The position numbers and the translations under genes are program-made. The notes below the pieces were generated by a model. It was not told the DNA's origin. It made no database searches and saw nothing but the letters and a program-made list of their open reading frames with translations. 22,338 bases of DNA. It comes from JAXDLH01 sp034666705 (GTDB lineage: Bacteria > Chloroflexota > UBA6077 > SHYK01). This document shows positions 14,750 to 21,691 of this stretch, piece by piece; positions within the stretch are counted from its first letter, which is position 1; each line of letters starts with the position of its first letter. The stretch spans positions 1 through 22,338 of the forward strand of contig JAXDLH010000114.1 in NCBI GenBank assembly GCA_034666705.1, given 5' to 3'.

Positions 14750-14778
14750 AGTGTACGAGGCACCGTTCCCGCGGTCAA
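14750..14778 (-). promoter_or_regulatory. Sigma-70-type promoter of the binding protein/Rieske/ferritin-like unit
   Basis: On the minus strand, TTGACC (14773-14778), a 17-nt spacer and TACACT (14750-14755). Transcription would begin near 14743 and give a leader of about 25 nt with the Shine-Dalgarno site. A short inverted repeat TGTGT/ACACA lies upstream (about 14811-14826), in a position that suits an activator. This is one of the best promoter matches in the window. Confidence 0.6.
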
Positions 14779-14890
14779 TCAATCCATGGGGGATGCAAGG
14801 GCACATTGGTTGTGTCATCGTACACACCAACCATCGGGCCATCCTGCGGCCTGTGAGCTGGAGGATGGGTGAGCTGCAACGCCCGTGGCC

Positions 14891-14918
14891 ACGGATCCTT
14901 CGCCGCGCTCAGGACGAC
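14891..14918. repeat. Half copy of the dispersed palindromic element
   Basis: ACGGATCCTTCGC (14891-14903) followed by CGCGCTCAGGACGAC (14904-14918) matches the right arm of the element at 7994-8122, with a few substitutions. The left arm is missing. It lies just after the 3' end of the ABC permease gene. Confidence 0.6.
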
Positions 14919-14932
14919 TCGGGGGTTGCGTT

Positions 14933-15784
14933 CTAGCTCAACTCGCGGCGGAGCACGTGGGCGCTCAGCAACATGGTCACGACGTCAAAGGCCAGCAGCA
15001 CCGCCACCATCGCGCCGACCAGTCCCCAATCCCAGCCACTGATTACCAGGCTGCGCGTCGCGTCGATTGCGTACGTCATCGGGTTGAACTGCGTCAGGAA
15101 GCTCATCCACGGCGGCATGACCGACGTCGGCGCGAGGGCGCTGCTGAGAAAGATCAGGGGCAGGCCGATGAGGCCAATGAGCACGAAGAAGTCGCCATGG
15201 CGCTTCAGCGAGAAGGCCAGCACCATCGAGAGGCTGACCAGCCCGATCCCGAAGAGCATCCCCACCACGAGGATCATCGCGACGCCCCCGAGACCGGTGG
15301 CAACGCGGACGCCCATCACATATGCCATACCGAGAATCACGAGGCTCTGCGCCGAGCTGATGAGCAAGATATAGAGGAAGCGGCTTACCACCAACGAGAG
15401 CCGATTGATCGGCGCGACCATCAGGCGCTGCAGGAAGCCGCTCTCGCGGTCGAAGAGCACCTCGATCCCCGAATTGATCGAGGCGTTATACATCGTCATC
15501 ACCACAGAACCCGCCGTCATGAAGGTAAGGTAGCTCACGCCGGCCTGAAGTGCGCTCTGCGCCATCCCTGAGAAGAGGTGACCGAAGAGCAGCAACCACA
15601 GCACGGGCTGCGCGAACGTGGTCACCATGCCGATCGGCTCGCGGCGCAGTCGGCTGAACCAGCGGCCCATCAGGACTGCGTTCTCGCCGACGAAGGCGCC
15701 AAAGCCAGTGGACGAGCCAGCCGTCTGGAACGCGGGACGAGCCCCCGGCGCGACCCGCGTGCGGGCCTCAGACGTAGCACTCAT
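14933..15784 (-). CDS. ABC-2 type exporter permease (DrrB-like)
   Basis: Predicted 283-residue membrane protein with six hydrophobic segments (about 55-75, 85-105, 130-155, 162-190, 196-220 and 248-275). It has the ABC-2 pattern: a cytoplasmic N-terminal region, LRREPIGMVTTFAQPVLWLLLFG leading into helix 1, and the signature LPLIFLSSALAPTSVMPPWM before the loop and last helix. The sequence FNPMTYAIDATRSLV is typical of DrrB-like permeases. Family members export drugs, polyketides or lipids with a separate ATPase. The start ATG has a purine-rich AGAGAGGA site upstream. It lies 105 nt downstream of the ATPase gene on the same strand, and the two probably form one exporter. The substrate is unknown. 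Confidence 0.9.
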   Translation of the reverse strand: MSATSEARTRVAPGARPAFQTAGSSTGFGAFVGENAVLMGRWFSRLRREPIGMVTTFAQPVLWLLLFGHLFSGMAQSALQAGVSYLTFMTAGSVVMTMYNASINSGIEVLFDRESGFLQRLMVAPINRLSLVVSRFLYILLISSAQSLVILGMAYVMGVRVATGLGGVAMILVVGMLFGIGLVSLSMVLAFSLKRHGDFFVLIGLIGLPLIFLSSALAPTSVMPPWMSFLTQFNPMTYAIDATRSLVISGWDWGLVGAMVAVLLAFDVVTMLLSAHVLRRELS

Positions 15785-15889
15785 GCGATCCTCTCTCCCT
15801 GCGCGCGTTTCGGCGCGGAGTGACTCTTAGTGGATCCGAGTCTGTTCAAAACGACACCGGCGCGCTGCCGAGCGGGTCCCAACTGTAAC

Positions 15890-16867
15890 TCACGCGATTC
15901 GTTCGCCCTGCACGCGCTCACGCAGCGAATAGCCTGTTAGATGCAAGAATACGTCGTCCAGGCTGGGCCGCTGGCAGACGATTGAGCTGAGCGCCACGCC
16001 GGCGCGCTCGGCCTCGCCCAGCACTGCCGGCACCGCCGCGGCGTGGCTGGTCACGTCGAGCCAGAGTCCGTGTGGCTGTCGGTAGATGGCGAGCACCTCG
16101 GCCCGTGCGGCTAGCGCCCCCTCGAGCGGCGCCCCGTCCGCAGCGCCGTCAGCCACAAACTCCAGGCGGATCGACTCCCGTCCATGGGCGCGCTTCAATT
16201 CATCTGGCGTGCCCATCGCTTGAATCGTCCCCTGGTCGATGATCGCGATCCGGTCGCACAACGAATCGGCCTCTTCGAGATAGTGGGTGGTCACCAGCAC
16301 CGTCGTGCCAGCCTCCCGGAAGCTGAGGATGTAGTCCCACAACCGATGCCGGGTGTGAACGTCCAGACCGAGCGTGGGCTCGTCGAGGAAGAGGACGCGC
16401 GGCCGGTGGATGAGGCCCATGGCGAGGTCGAGCCGCTTCTTCATGCCGCCCGAGTACGTGCGGATGATGCGGTCGGCAGCGTCGTCCAGCTCCACGAGGT
16501 GGAGCAGCTCCGTGACGCGCGGTGCCCGGTCGGCGCGCGGCAGGTGGTACATTCCGGCCTGGAGCATCAAATTCTCGCGGCCGGTGAGGTACGGGTCGAC
16601 CGTAATCTCTTGCGGAACCCAGCCGATCACGTTGCGCACCGCGGCACCCTCGCGGGCTACGTCGAAGCCGGCAACCGTCGCACGGCCATCACTCGGCGGC
16701 AGGATGCTGAGCAGCATCTTGATCGTCGTCGTCTTGCCCGCGCCGTTTGGCCCGAGCAGGCCAAAGACCTCGCCTGTATTGACCGAGAACGACACGCCAC
16801 GCACCGCCTCGGTCGCCCCGAAGCGCTTGCGCAGGTCCTGCACCTCGATGATCGCGTCCTCGTTCAC
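15890..16867 (-). CDS. ABC exporter ATPase (DrrA-like)
   Basis: Predicted 325-residue nucleotide-binding protein. Walker A is GPNGAGKTTT (39-48), the Q-loop Gln86, the signature YSGGMKKRLDLAMGL (138-152), Walker B RVLFLDEPTLGLD (157-169) and the H-loop His195 (VTTHYLEEAD). The C-terminal extension of about 90 residues, ending RERVQGERIA, is typical of DrrA-type drug-exporter ATPases. The start is uncertain. I chose GTG 16867, after a GTGGGGG purine tract and well placed for the extended -10 at 16889-16897. GTG 16870 and ATG 16903 are alternatives; the latter overlaps the promoter. It pairs with the downstream ABC-2 permease. Confidence 0.92.
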   Translation of the reverse strand: MNEDAIIEVQDLRKRFGATEAVRGVSFSVNTGEVFGLLGPNGAGKTTTIKMLLSILPPSDGRATVAGFDVAREGAAVRNVIGWVPQEITVDPYLTGRENLMLQAGMYHLPRADRAPRVTELLHLVELDDAADRIIRTYSGGMKKRLDLAMGLIHRPRVLFLDEPTLGLDVHTRHRLWDYILSFREAGTTVLVTTHYLEEADSLCDRIAIIDQGTIQAMGTPDELKRAHGRESIRLEFVADGAADGAPLEGALAARAEVLAIYRQPHGLWLDVTSHAAAVPAVLGEAERAGVALSSIVCQRPSLDDVFLHLTGYSLRERVQGERIA

Positions 16868-16888
16868 CACGTGCCCCCACTGCGGCCG

Positions 16889-16897
16889 AATATACCA
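16889..16897 (-). promoter_or_regulatory. Extended -10 promoter of the DrrAB-like exporter
   Basis: On the minus strand, TGG directly precedes TATATT (TGNTATATT, 16889-16897), an extended -10 that can work without a -35 box; none is evident. Transcription would begin near 16882, about 15 nt before the chosen GTG. The opposite strand carries TACTAT (16920-16925) as a possible -10 for the divergent binding-protein gene, also without a clear -35. Confidence 0.45.
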
Positions 16898-16947
16898 CCG
16901 CATCGCACGGTCGGCGCGGTACTATGGCGCTAAACAGGAGGTGAAGC

Positions 16948-18699
16948 ATGCGCAGCACAGGGCGGGCGTTCGTGGTCCTCTTTTCATTGATGATCATCAC
17001 GGCGGCTTGCGCACCTTCGGCCGGCGTGCCGCGAACCAGCGATGCGTCGAGCCAGCCGCAAGCGGCGCCGCGCTCGCCCGCGCGGACGCTGGTGATCGCG
17101 ATGCACGTGGAGCCGACGACGCTGGCGCCACGGCCCATCACCACGAGCGGCGCCACACCCGATTCGCCACCGCTGCTGTTCAGCAGTTGGCTCGTGGTGG
17201 CCGACGGCCACAACGTGGCCCGCCCGCAACTCGCGGAGAAGCTGCCGGAGCTGAACACCGACGACTGGCAGGTGTTCCCCGATGGCACGATGCGGACGAC
17301 TTACCACCTGCGCGCCGGTCTGACCTGGCAGGATGGTGCGCCCCTGACTGCGTCGGACGTGGTCTTCGGCTACAAGGTCTTCACCTGGGCGGACCTCGGC
17401 GTGCCCAGAGAGACGCCGATCAGTCTGGTCCAGGACGTCGCGGCTCCAGATGACCGCACGGTCGTCATCAACTGGAAGCAGCCCTACGGCGATGCGGGCG
17501 CGCTCGCCACCGGCCGCTATGGGGGGATTCCGCCGATGCCGCGCCACCTGCTCGAGACGAAATTCCAGGCGGGCGACGCGCAGGCCTTCGCGAACGATCC
17601 GTACTGGACCAACGAGTTCGTCGGCTCCGGCCCGTACAAGCTCGACCGGTGGGAGCCCGGCGCCTTCATTCTCGCCTCTGCCTGGGACGGCTTCGTCGAG
17701 GGCAAGCCGAAGATCGAGCAGCTCAAGATTGTCACCATTGCCGATGCGAGCACGGCCTCGGCATCGCTGCGGGCCGGCGAGATCAACGTCGCAGCGCAGG
17801 AGGCGATCGGCTTCGCAGAGGGCGCGTTTTTAAAGAAGAGCTGGGAGAGCACGGGCGCCGGCAAGGTGTTGCTCACCCCGAACAAGTCGCGCTTCCTCCA
17901 GGTGCAGTTCAAGCCCGACTACAACACGCAGCGGGCGCTCCTCGATCTTCGCGTCCGCCGGGCGATCCTCCAGGCCACCGACCGCGAGGCACTCTCGGGT
18001 GCGATCCTCGACGGCGAGCCCGCGGTCGCGCACGCACTGACGGGCCCATCCGAGGAGTATTTCGCCGACCTCGACAGGGTCGTGACGAAATATCCCTACA
18101 ACTTGCAGGAGGCAGAGCGGCTCCTGACCGACGCCGGCTTCACCAAACGGACGGACGGTTTCGCTCCCGGGTATTTCGTCGATGCGAGCGGGCAGCGGCT
18201 CAGCTTCGAGCTGCGCGCCTTCGCGGCGGACCCCGGGCCGACCGAGGCGGCGATCCTGGCGAGTCAGTGGAAGAACTTCGGCATCGACGCGCCGATCTAC
18301 GTCATCCCGGCGGCGCAATCGCAGAGCCTGGAGCAGGTCTCGGCCTACCCCGGCGTGCGTATCGAGCAGACCGGACTGAACGGGACCACCCCGATTGGCA
18401 AGCTGCAGAGCCAATTCGTCGCGACGGCCGAGAACCGCTGGTCCGGCGTGAACCGGGGCGGCTGGGTCAACGCCGACTTCGATCGCCTCGCGAACGTGTA
18501 CGTCGCCGCGCTGGATCGCGCGCAGCGCAATCAGGCCGCGGTGCAAGCCTTCAAGGTGGCAAGCGACGAGTTGGGCGACATCCCACTCTACTATCTGTCG
18601 CTGGCCTCGGCGTACACCTCGGACCTCGAGGGAATGGTCGGCGGCTACAACGGCGACACCGCCTGGGACAACGTATTCCAGTGGCGCTGGGTGCGGTAG
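16948..18699 (+). CDS. ABC transporter solute-binding lipoprotein, family 5 (second copy)
   Basis: Predicted 583-residue secreted lipoprotein with a signal sequence ending in TAAC at Cys21. The mature protein follows the family 5 pattern: TYHLRAGLTWQDGAPLTASD after the first lobe, PYWTNEFVGSGPYKLDRWEP, LRVRRAILQATDREALSG, and GDIPLYYLSLASAYTSDLEG near the C-terminus. It shares the layout of the protein at 12953-14719 but is clearly divergent from it, and probably binds another ligand. The start ATG has a perfect AGGAGGTGA site 5 nt upstream. It is transcribed divergently from the DrrAB-like exporter (80-bp gap). No import permease or ATPase is in the window, so it works with a transporter encoded elsewhere or as a stand-alone receptor. 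A hairpin follows the stop codon. Confidence 0.9.
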   Translation: MRSTGRAFVVLFSLMIITAACAPSAGVPRTSDASSQPQAAPRSPARTLVIAMHVEPTTLAPRPITTSGATPDSPPLLFSSWLVVADGHNVARPQLAEKLPELNTDDWQVFPDGTMRTTYHLRAGLTWQDGAPLTASDVVFGYKVFTWADLGVPRETPISLVQDVAAPDDRTVVINWKQPYGDAGALATGRYGGIPPMPRHLLETKFQAGDAQAFANDPYWTNEFVGSGPYKLDRWEPGAFILASAWDGFVEGKPKIEQLKIVTIADASTASASLRAGEINVAAQEAIGFAEGAFLKKSWESTGAGKVLLTPNKSRFLQVQFKPDYNTQRALLDLRVRRAILQATDREALSGAILDGEPAVAHALTGPSEEYFADLDRVVTKYPYNLQEAERLLTDAGFTKRTDGFAPGYFVDASGQRLSFELRAFAADPGPTEAAILASQWKNFGIDAPIYVIPAAQSQSLEQVSAYPGVRIEQTGLNGTTPIGKLQSQFVATAENRWSGVNRGGWVNADFDRLANVYVAALDRAQRNQAAVQAFKVASDELGDIPLYYLSLASAYTSDLEGMVGGYNGDTAWDNVFQWRWVR

Positions 18700-18706
18700 C
18701 GCAACC

Positions 18707-18725
18707 CCGACGCCAGCGGCGTCGG
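18707..18725. terminator. Hairpin between convergent genes
   Basis: CCGACGCC (18707-18714) and GGCGTCGG (18718-18725) are perfect 8-bp arms with a 3-nt loop, flanked by a further GCGC on each side. It starts 8 nt after the binding-protein stop codon and 23 nt before the end of the small minus-strand gene. There is no U tract, so termination efficiency is uncertain. Confidence 0.5.
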
Positions 18726-18747
18726 TGCGCTGAGGCACTGTGCCGCA

Positions 18748-18915
18748 CTATAGAGGTGTTTGTGAGTCGTCCGGTTCATCAGCCAAGTCGACGACCATTG
18801 CCTCGATCCATTCTCGTGCCTCTGCCTCGGGCTCTTCGTCTTGCGACATGAGGCGGTAGGCCTCATCCAGTGCCGAGGCGACGAGGTCCTGGGTGGTGTT
18901 CGACGTCTCTTCCAT
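18748..18915 (-). CDS. Small acidic hypothetical protein, 55 residues
   Basis: A 56-codon frame from ATG 18915 to TAG 18748-18750. The product begins MEETSNTTQDLVASALDEAY, has an acidic helical middle with AREWIEAMVVDLADEP, and ends SQTPL. It is strongly acidic and looks like one or two amphipathic helices. The third codon position is G/C-rich, as in real genes here, and GGTGGAG lies upstream within a 17-bp tandem repeat. I do not recognise a family. Its size and acidity would suit an antitoxin, an adaptor or a small regulator. It sits between the second binding-protein gene and the second Rieske gene. A chance frame cannot be excluded. Confidence 0.5.
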   Translation of the reverse strand: MEETSNTTQDLVASALDEAYRLMSQDEEPEAEAREWIEAMVVDLADEPDDSQTPL

Positions 18916-18947
18916 TCATGTCGCTCCACCATTCATGTCGCTCCACC
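18914..18947. repeat. 17-bp tandem repeat, two copies, at the small gene's start
   Basis: Positions 18914-18930 and 18931-18947 are identical (ATTCATGTCGCTCCACC). On the minus strand each copy brings a GGTGGAG Shine-Dalgarno-like site and an ATG, so the translation start of the small gene has been duplicated. Only the copy nearer 18915 reads into the 55-residue frame. Confidence 0.8.
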
Positions 18948-19015
18948 GCTCTTCCTTGATACCCGCTGCAGCAGCCCGCCGTGCACTGCCTACCGCGGGC
19001 TGCTATCCGGGCCAA

Positions 19016-19044
19016 TTGTGGGGGCGGCGAGTCGCCAATATACT
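19016..19044 (+). promoter_or_regulatory. Sigma-70-type promoter of the second Rieske gene
   Basis: TTGTGG (19016-19021), a 17-nt spacer and TATACT (19039-19044). Transcription would begin near 19051, about 50 nt before the ATG, and include the GGAGGA Shine-Dalgarno site. The spacer contains GGCGGCGAGTCGCC, with GGCG and CGCC in inverted order, a possible operator. Confidence 0.6.
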
Positions 19045-19101
19045 GTGCTCATTACGGCACACGGCGGACGCACCGCCTGCACACCCTGGAGGAACGAACC
19101 G

Positions 19102-20382
19102 ATGCTGACCGTCGAGGAGAACGAACGGCTCACGAAGGTAGGCCCGGGCACGCCGATGGGCGACCTGATGCGCCGCTACTGGCACCCGATTGCGGCCGCG
19201 GCGGAGCTGGACGAGAACCCGTTTCGCACCAAGGTCGTGCAGATCCTCGGCGAGGAGCTGGTCCTCTTCCGCGACCGCTCGGGCAAGCTCGGGCTGATCG
19301 ACAAATACTGTGCCCACCGCCGCGCGGACCTCTCATACGGGATGTGCGACGAGGACGGCATCCGCTGTCCGTACCACGGGTGGAAGTACGACGCGACCGG
19401 CCAGTGCGTCGAGCAGCCGTTCGAGGAGACGGTCCGCCCGGAGGCGCACTTCAAGGATAAGATCCAACTGACGGCCTACCGCGCCGAGGAGCTGGGCGGG
19501 CTGATTTTCGCCTACCTCGGTCCGGAGCCCGCGCCACTGCTGCCCCGCTGGGCGCCCCTGGTATGGGACAACTGCGTGCGCGACGTGGCGATCAGCGAGT
19601 TGCCGTGCAACTGGCTGCAATGTCAGGAAAACAGTCTGGACCCGGTGCACGTCGAGTGGCTCCATAACCAGTTCACCCGGTACGTCAAGGGGATTCGCGG
19701 CCAGGCCCCGTTGCTCGGCGCGGGGCTCGAGAACGTCCGCAAACATCAGAAGATCGGCTTCGACACGTTCGAGTACGGCATCATCAAGCGGCGCGTGCTC
19801 GAAGGCTTCACCGAAGCGGACGACGACTGGAAAGAGGGGCACCCAATCCTCTTCCCGCACATCCTCCTCGTCGGCAGCCAGTTCTCCGCTACCCTGCAGT
19901 TCCGGGTGCCGATCGACGACAACCGTACCTACCACGTGTCCTACTACGTCTATCGCGCCGCCCCGGGCACCGAGGCCCCAGCGCAGGAGCAGATCCCCTA
20001 TCGCAATGTGCCGCTGTACGACGACAGCAAGCGCTTCATCGTCGATCTGACGTTCAACCAGGATTACGCGATGTGGATCGGCCAGGGAGCGGTCGCCAAA
20101 CGGCATCTCGAGAAGCTGGGCGAGTCAGACCGTGGAATCATCCTCTTCCGTCAGATGCTGGAGGAGCAGATGGGCAAGGTGCAGCGCGGCGAGGACCCGA
20201 TGAATACGTTCCGCGACCCGGCGGCGAATGTATGCGTCACCCCGCCGTTGGAGCACATCAAGTTCGGGTCGAATCGGCGACCGGCGAAGTACATGCTGCC
20301 GGAGGCCGGCCTCTCGACCGCAATCCCCGACATCGAGCGCACCCAGGCGACGTGGGATCTCGTGGGCGCCGGCAACAGCTAG
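19102..20382 (+). CDS. Rieske non-heme iron oxygenase, alpha subunit (phthalate 4,5-dioxygenase type), second copy
   Basis: Predicted 426-residue oxygenase subunit. The Rieske cluster ligands are Cys70-x-His72 (CAHRRAD) and Cys89-xx-His92 (CPYHGWKYD). The mononuclear iron ligands are Asp180, His183 and His188 (ENSLDPVHVEWLH), with Asp321 (NQDYAMW) as the probable carboxylate. The N-terminal EENERLTKVGPGTPMGDLM and the C-terminal ESDRGIILFRQM with QRGEDPM are shared with the Rieske protein at 11743-12939, so the two are paralogues of one branch. Family members hydroxylate or demethylate aromatic acids. The start ATG has GGAGGA 7-8 nt upstream. A good promoter lies 58 nt before it. No reductase gene is adjacent. 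The next gene on the same strand, 337 nt on, is a class II aldolase-like protein that could act on the product. Confidence 0.93.
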   Translation: MLTVEENERLTKVGPGTPMGDLMRRYWHPIAAAAELDENPFRTKVVQILGEELVLFRDRSGKLGLIDKYCAHRRADLSYGMCDEDGIRCPYHGWKYDATGQCVEQPFEETVRPEAHFKDKIQLTAYRAEELGGLIFAYLGPEPAPLLPRWAPLVWDNCVRDVAISELPCNWLQCQENSLDPVHVEWLHNQFTRYVKGIRGQAPLLGAGLENVRKHQKIGFDTFEYGIIKRRVLEGFTEADDDWKEGHPILFPHILLVGSQFSATLQFRVPIDDNRTYHVSYYVYRAAPGTEAPAQEQIPYRNVPLYDDSKRFIVDLTFNQDYAMWIGQGAVAKRHLEKLGESDRGIILFRQMLEEQMGKVQRGEDPMNTFRDPAANVCVTPPLEHIKFGSNRRPAKYMLPEAGLSTAIPDIERTQATWDLVGAGNS

Positions 20383-20719
20383 GGATCGGCATCACCCCGC
20401 GCGCGAGTTGTGACGCCGATTTTATTGGTTCTGTCATCTGCATGGAATAGCTCGGGTTTCTGGCAGGTGACCGGGCGAGGCGTGACGCAGGTTCCGTTGG
20501 TGCTGTCATCCCGAGCTGCAGCGAGGGATCTCCCGAAGAAGTCGAACGTTCGCCTCTCCCAGAGATCCATCGCCGGCAGCTCGGGATGACATGATGGGGG
20601 GCCCTCGCGACCCATGTAGCTGCTCGCCCACACAAGCAGCTTCTCACTGATACTCGTGCGTTGCACGGGCAGAGACTTTGACGGCGCGCCGGACGACCGG
20701 TGCCCAAGGAGCGTTGAGC
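20383..20719. repeat. Gap with a dispersed palindromic element and an imperfect direct repeat
   Basis: The gap has no gene. An inverted repeat with perfect 15-bp arms GTCATCCCGAGCTGC (20505-20519) and its complement (20576-20590), plus inner arms GGATCTC/GAGATCC (20526-20532/20562-20568), is related to the element at 7994-8122. The stretch 20410-20438 is repeated imperfectly at 20482-20510 (both end CTGTCATC, about three-quarters identical), so the left edge of the element is present twice. It may be a remnant of a second insertion. Confidence 0.7.
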
Positions 20720-21499
20720 TTGGCTGATTCGGTCCAGGAGCTGCGCGAGAAGGTCACCCTTTCCTGCCGCATCCTCGCGATGATGGGCCTGGTGCGGGAC
20801 ATCACCGGCCACGTGAGCGCCCGCGTACCTGACGCCCCGGACGAGATGCTGCTGCGCTGTCGCGGCGTCGACGAGTACGGGCTGGCCGCCACCTCGGTAT
20901 CGCAGGTCCGGCGCATGACATTCGACGGACAGGGCGGCGATCTGGACGCCGACCACGAGCGGCCACTCGAGTTGCCGATCCACGGCGAGGTGCTGCGCGC
21001 CCGCCCGGAGGTTGGCTGCGTGATCCATGCCCACCCTACGGGAGTCCTCATGTGCGGGCTGGCCGGCATCGACCTGCGGCCCATCGTCGGCGCGTATGAC
21101 CCCGGGGCAATGCAGCTAGCACTTGCGGGGATCCCCGTCTATCCGCGCTCGATCCTGATCAGCCGACCGGAGCTGGGGCGTGAGCTCGCGGCCGCCCTCG
21201 GCGACAAGAGCGTGTGCTTCATGCGCGGGCATGGCTTTACGGTGACCGGCACGACCGTGGAGCAGGCCACGATCCGTGCGGTCAAGGTCGAGGCGTTGGC
21301 CCGCATCATGTGGCAGTTGAAGATAGCCGGCGTGACCCCAGCCAACATCTCCGACGACGACATCGCGGCATTCCGGAGCGGCGGGCCGGGCGCAGGTCTC
21401 GTGCGTGCGGACGAATGGACCTGGAAAGCGTACGTGAAGCAGCTCGAGGATGGAAAACCGCTGCCCCCCGACGTCGCGATCGGCGTCGAGACCGTGTAG
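20720..21499 (+). CDS. Class II aldolase/adducin family protein, possible aromatic decarboxylase
   Basis: Predicted 259-residue cytoplasmic protein. The zinc-binding pattern of class II aldolases is visible: VIHAHPTGVLM (two His of HxH) and FMRGHGFTVTG (third His), and the N-terminal GLVRDITGHVSARVP is typical. The family includes fuculose and ribulose phosphate aldolases and also decarboxylases of aromatic acids, such as 3,4-dihydroxyphthalate decarboxylase. The neighbouring phthalate-type Rieske oxygenase makes decarboxylation of a hydroxylated aromatic acid an attractive role, but this is inference. I chose TTG 20720 because AAGGAG lies 8 nt upstream. TTG 20714 is too close to that site, and TTG 20678 has only a weak one. 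A large inverted repeat follows the stop codon. Confidence 0.83.
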   Translation: MADSVQELREKVTLSCRILAMMGLVRDITGHVSARVPDAPDEMLLRCRGVDEYGLAATSVSQVRRMTFDGQGGDLDADHERPLELPIHGEVLRARPEVGCVIHAHPTGVLMCGLAGIDLRPIVGAYDPGAMQLALAGIPVYPRSILISRPELGRELAAALGDKSVCFMRGHGFTVTGTTVEQATIRAVKVEALARIMWQLKIAGVTPANISDDDIAAFRSGGPGAGLVRADEWTWKAYVKQLEDGKPLPPDVAIGVETV

Positions 21500-21508
21500 A
21501 CGTAACCG

Positions 21509-21621
21509 GGGATGGCCCTCTCCCCCCGCCCCCTCTCCCGTGTTCGGGAGAGGGGGCGTGCGCCGGTCGTTTTCTCCCCTCCCCCAACGTTGGGGGAGCG
21601 GTAGGGGGAGAGGGCCATCCC
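21509..21621. repeat. Composite palindromic element with three nested or adjacent hairpins
   Basis: Outer perfect 18-bp arms GGGATGGCCCTCTCCCCC (21509-21526) and complement (21604-21621) enclose two further palindromes. One is GCCCCCTCTCCCG/CGGGAGAGGGGGC (21528-21540/21545-21557, 13 bp, 4-nt loop). The other is the perfect 20-bp palindrome 21579-21598 around AACGTT. It lies 10 bp after the class II aldolase stop and would be a strong transcription end. Its C/T-G/A strand bias is unlike the GTCATCC element, so it is a second repeat family. Confidence 0.85.
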
Positions 21622-21691
21622 GGGGATATCATCGAGATCGGCATTCACGAGATCGACACCCAATTGATAAGCGAAACTCCGGGAGGACATG

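Noticed and set aside
18645..18932. Alternative 95-codon minus-strand frame around the small acidic gene
   Set aside because: It is Arg/Thr/Pro-rich, reads into the coding region of the binding protein and lacks gene-like codon bias.
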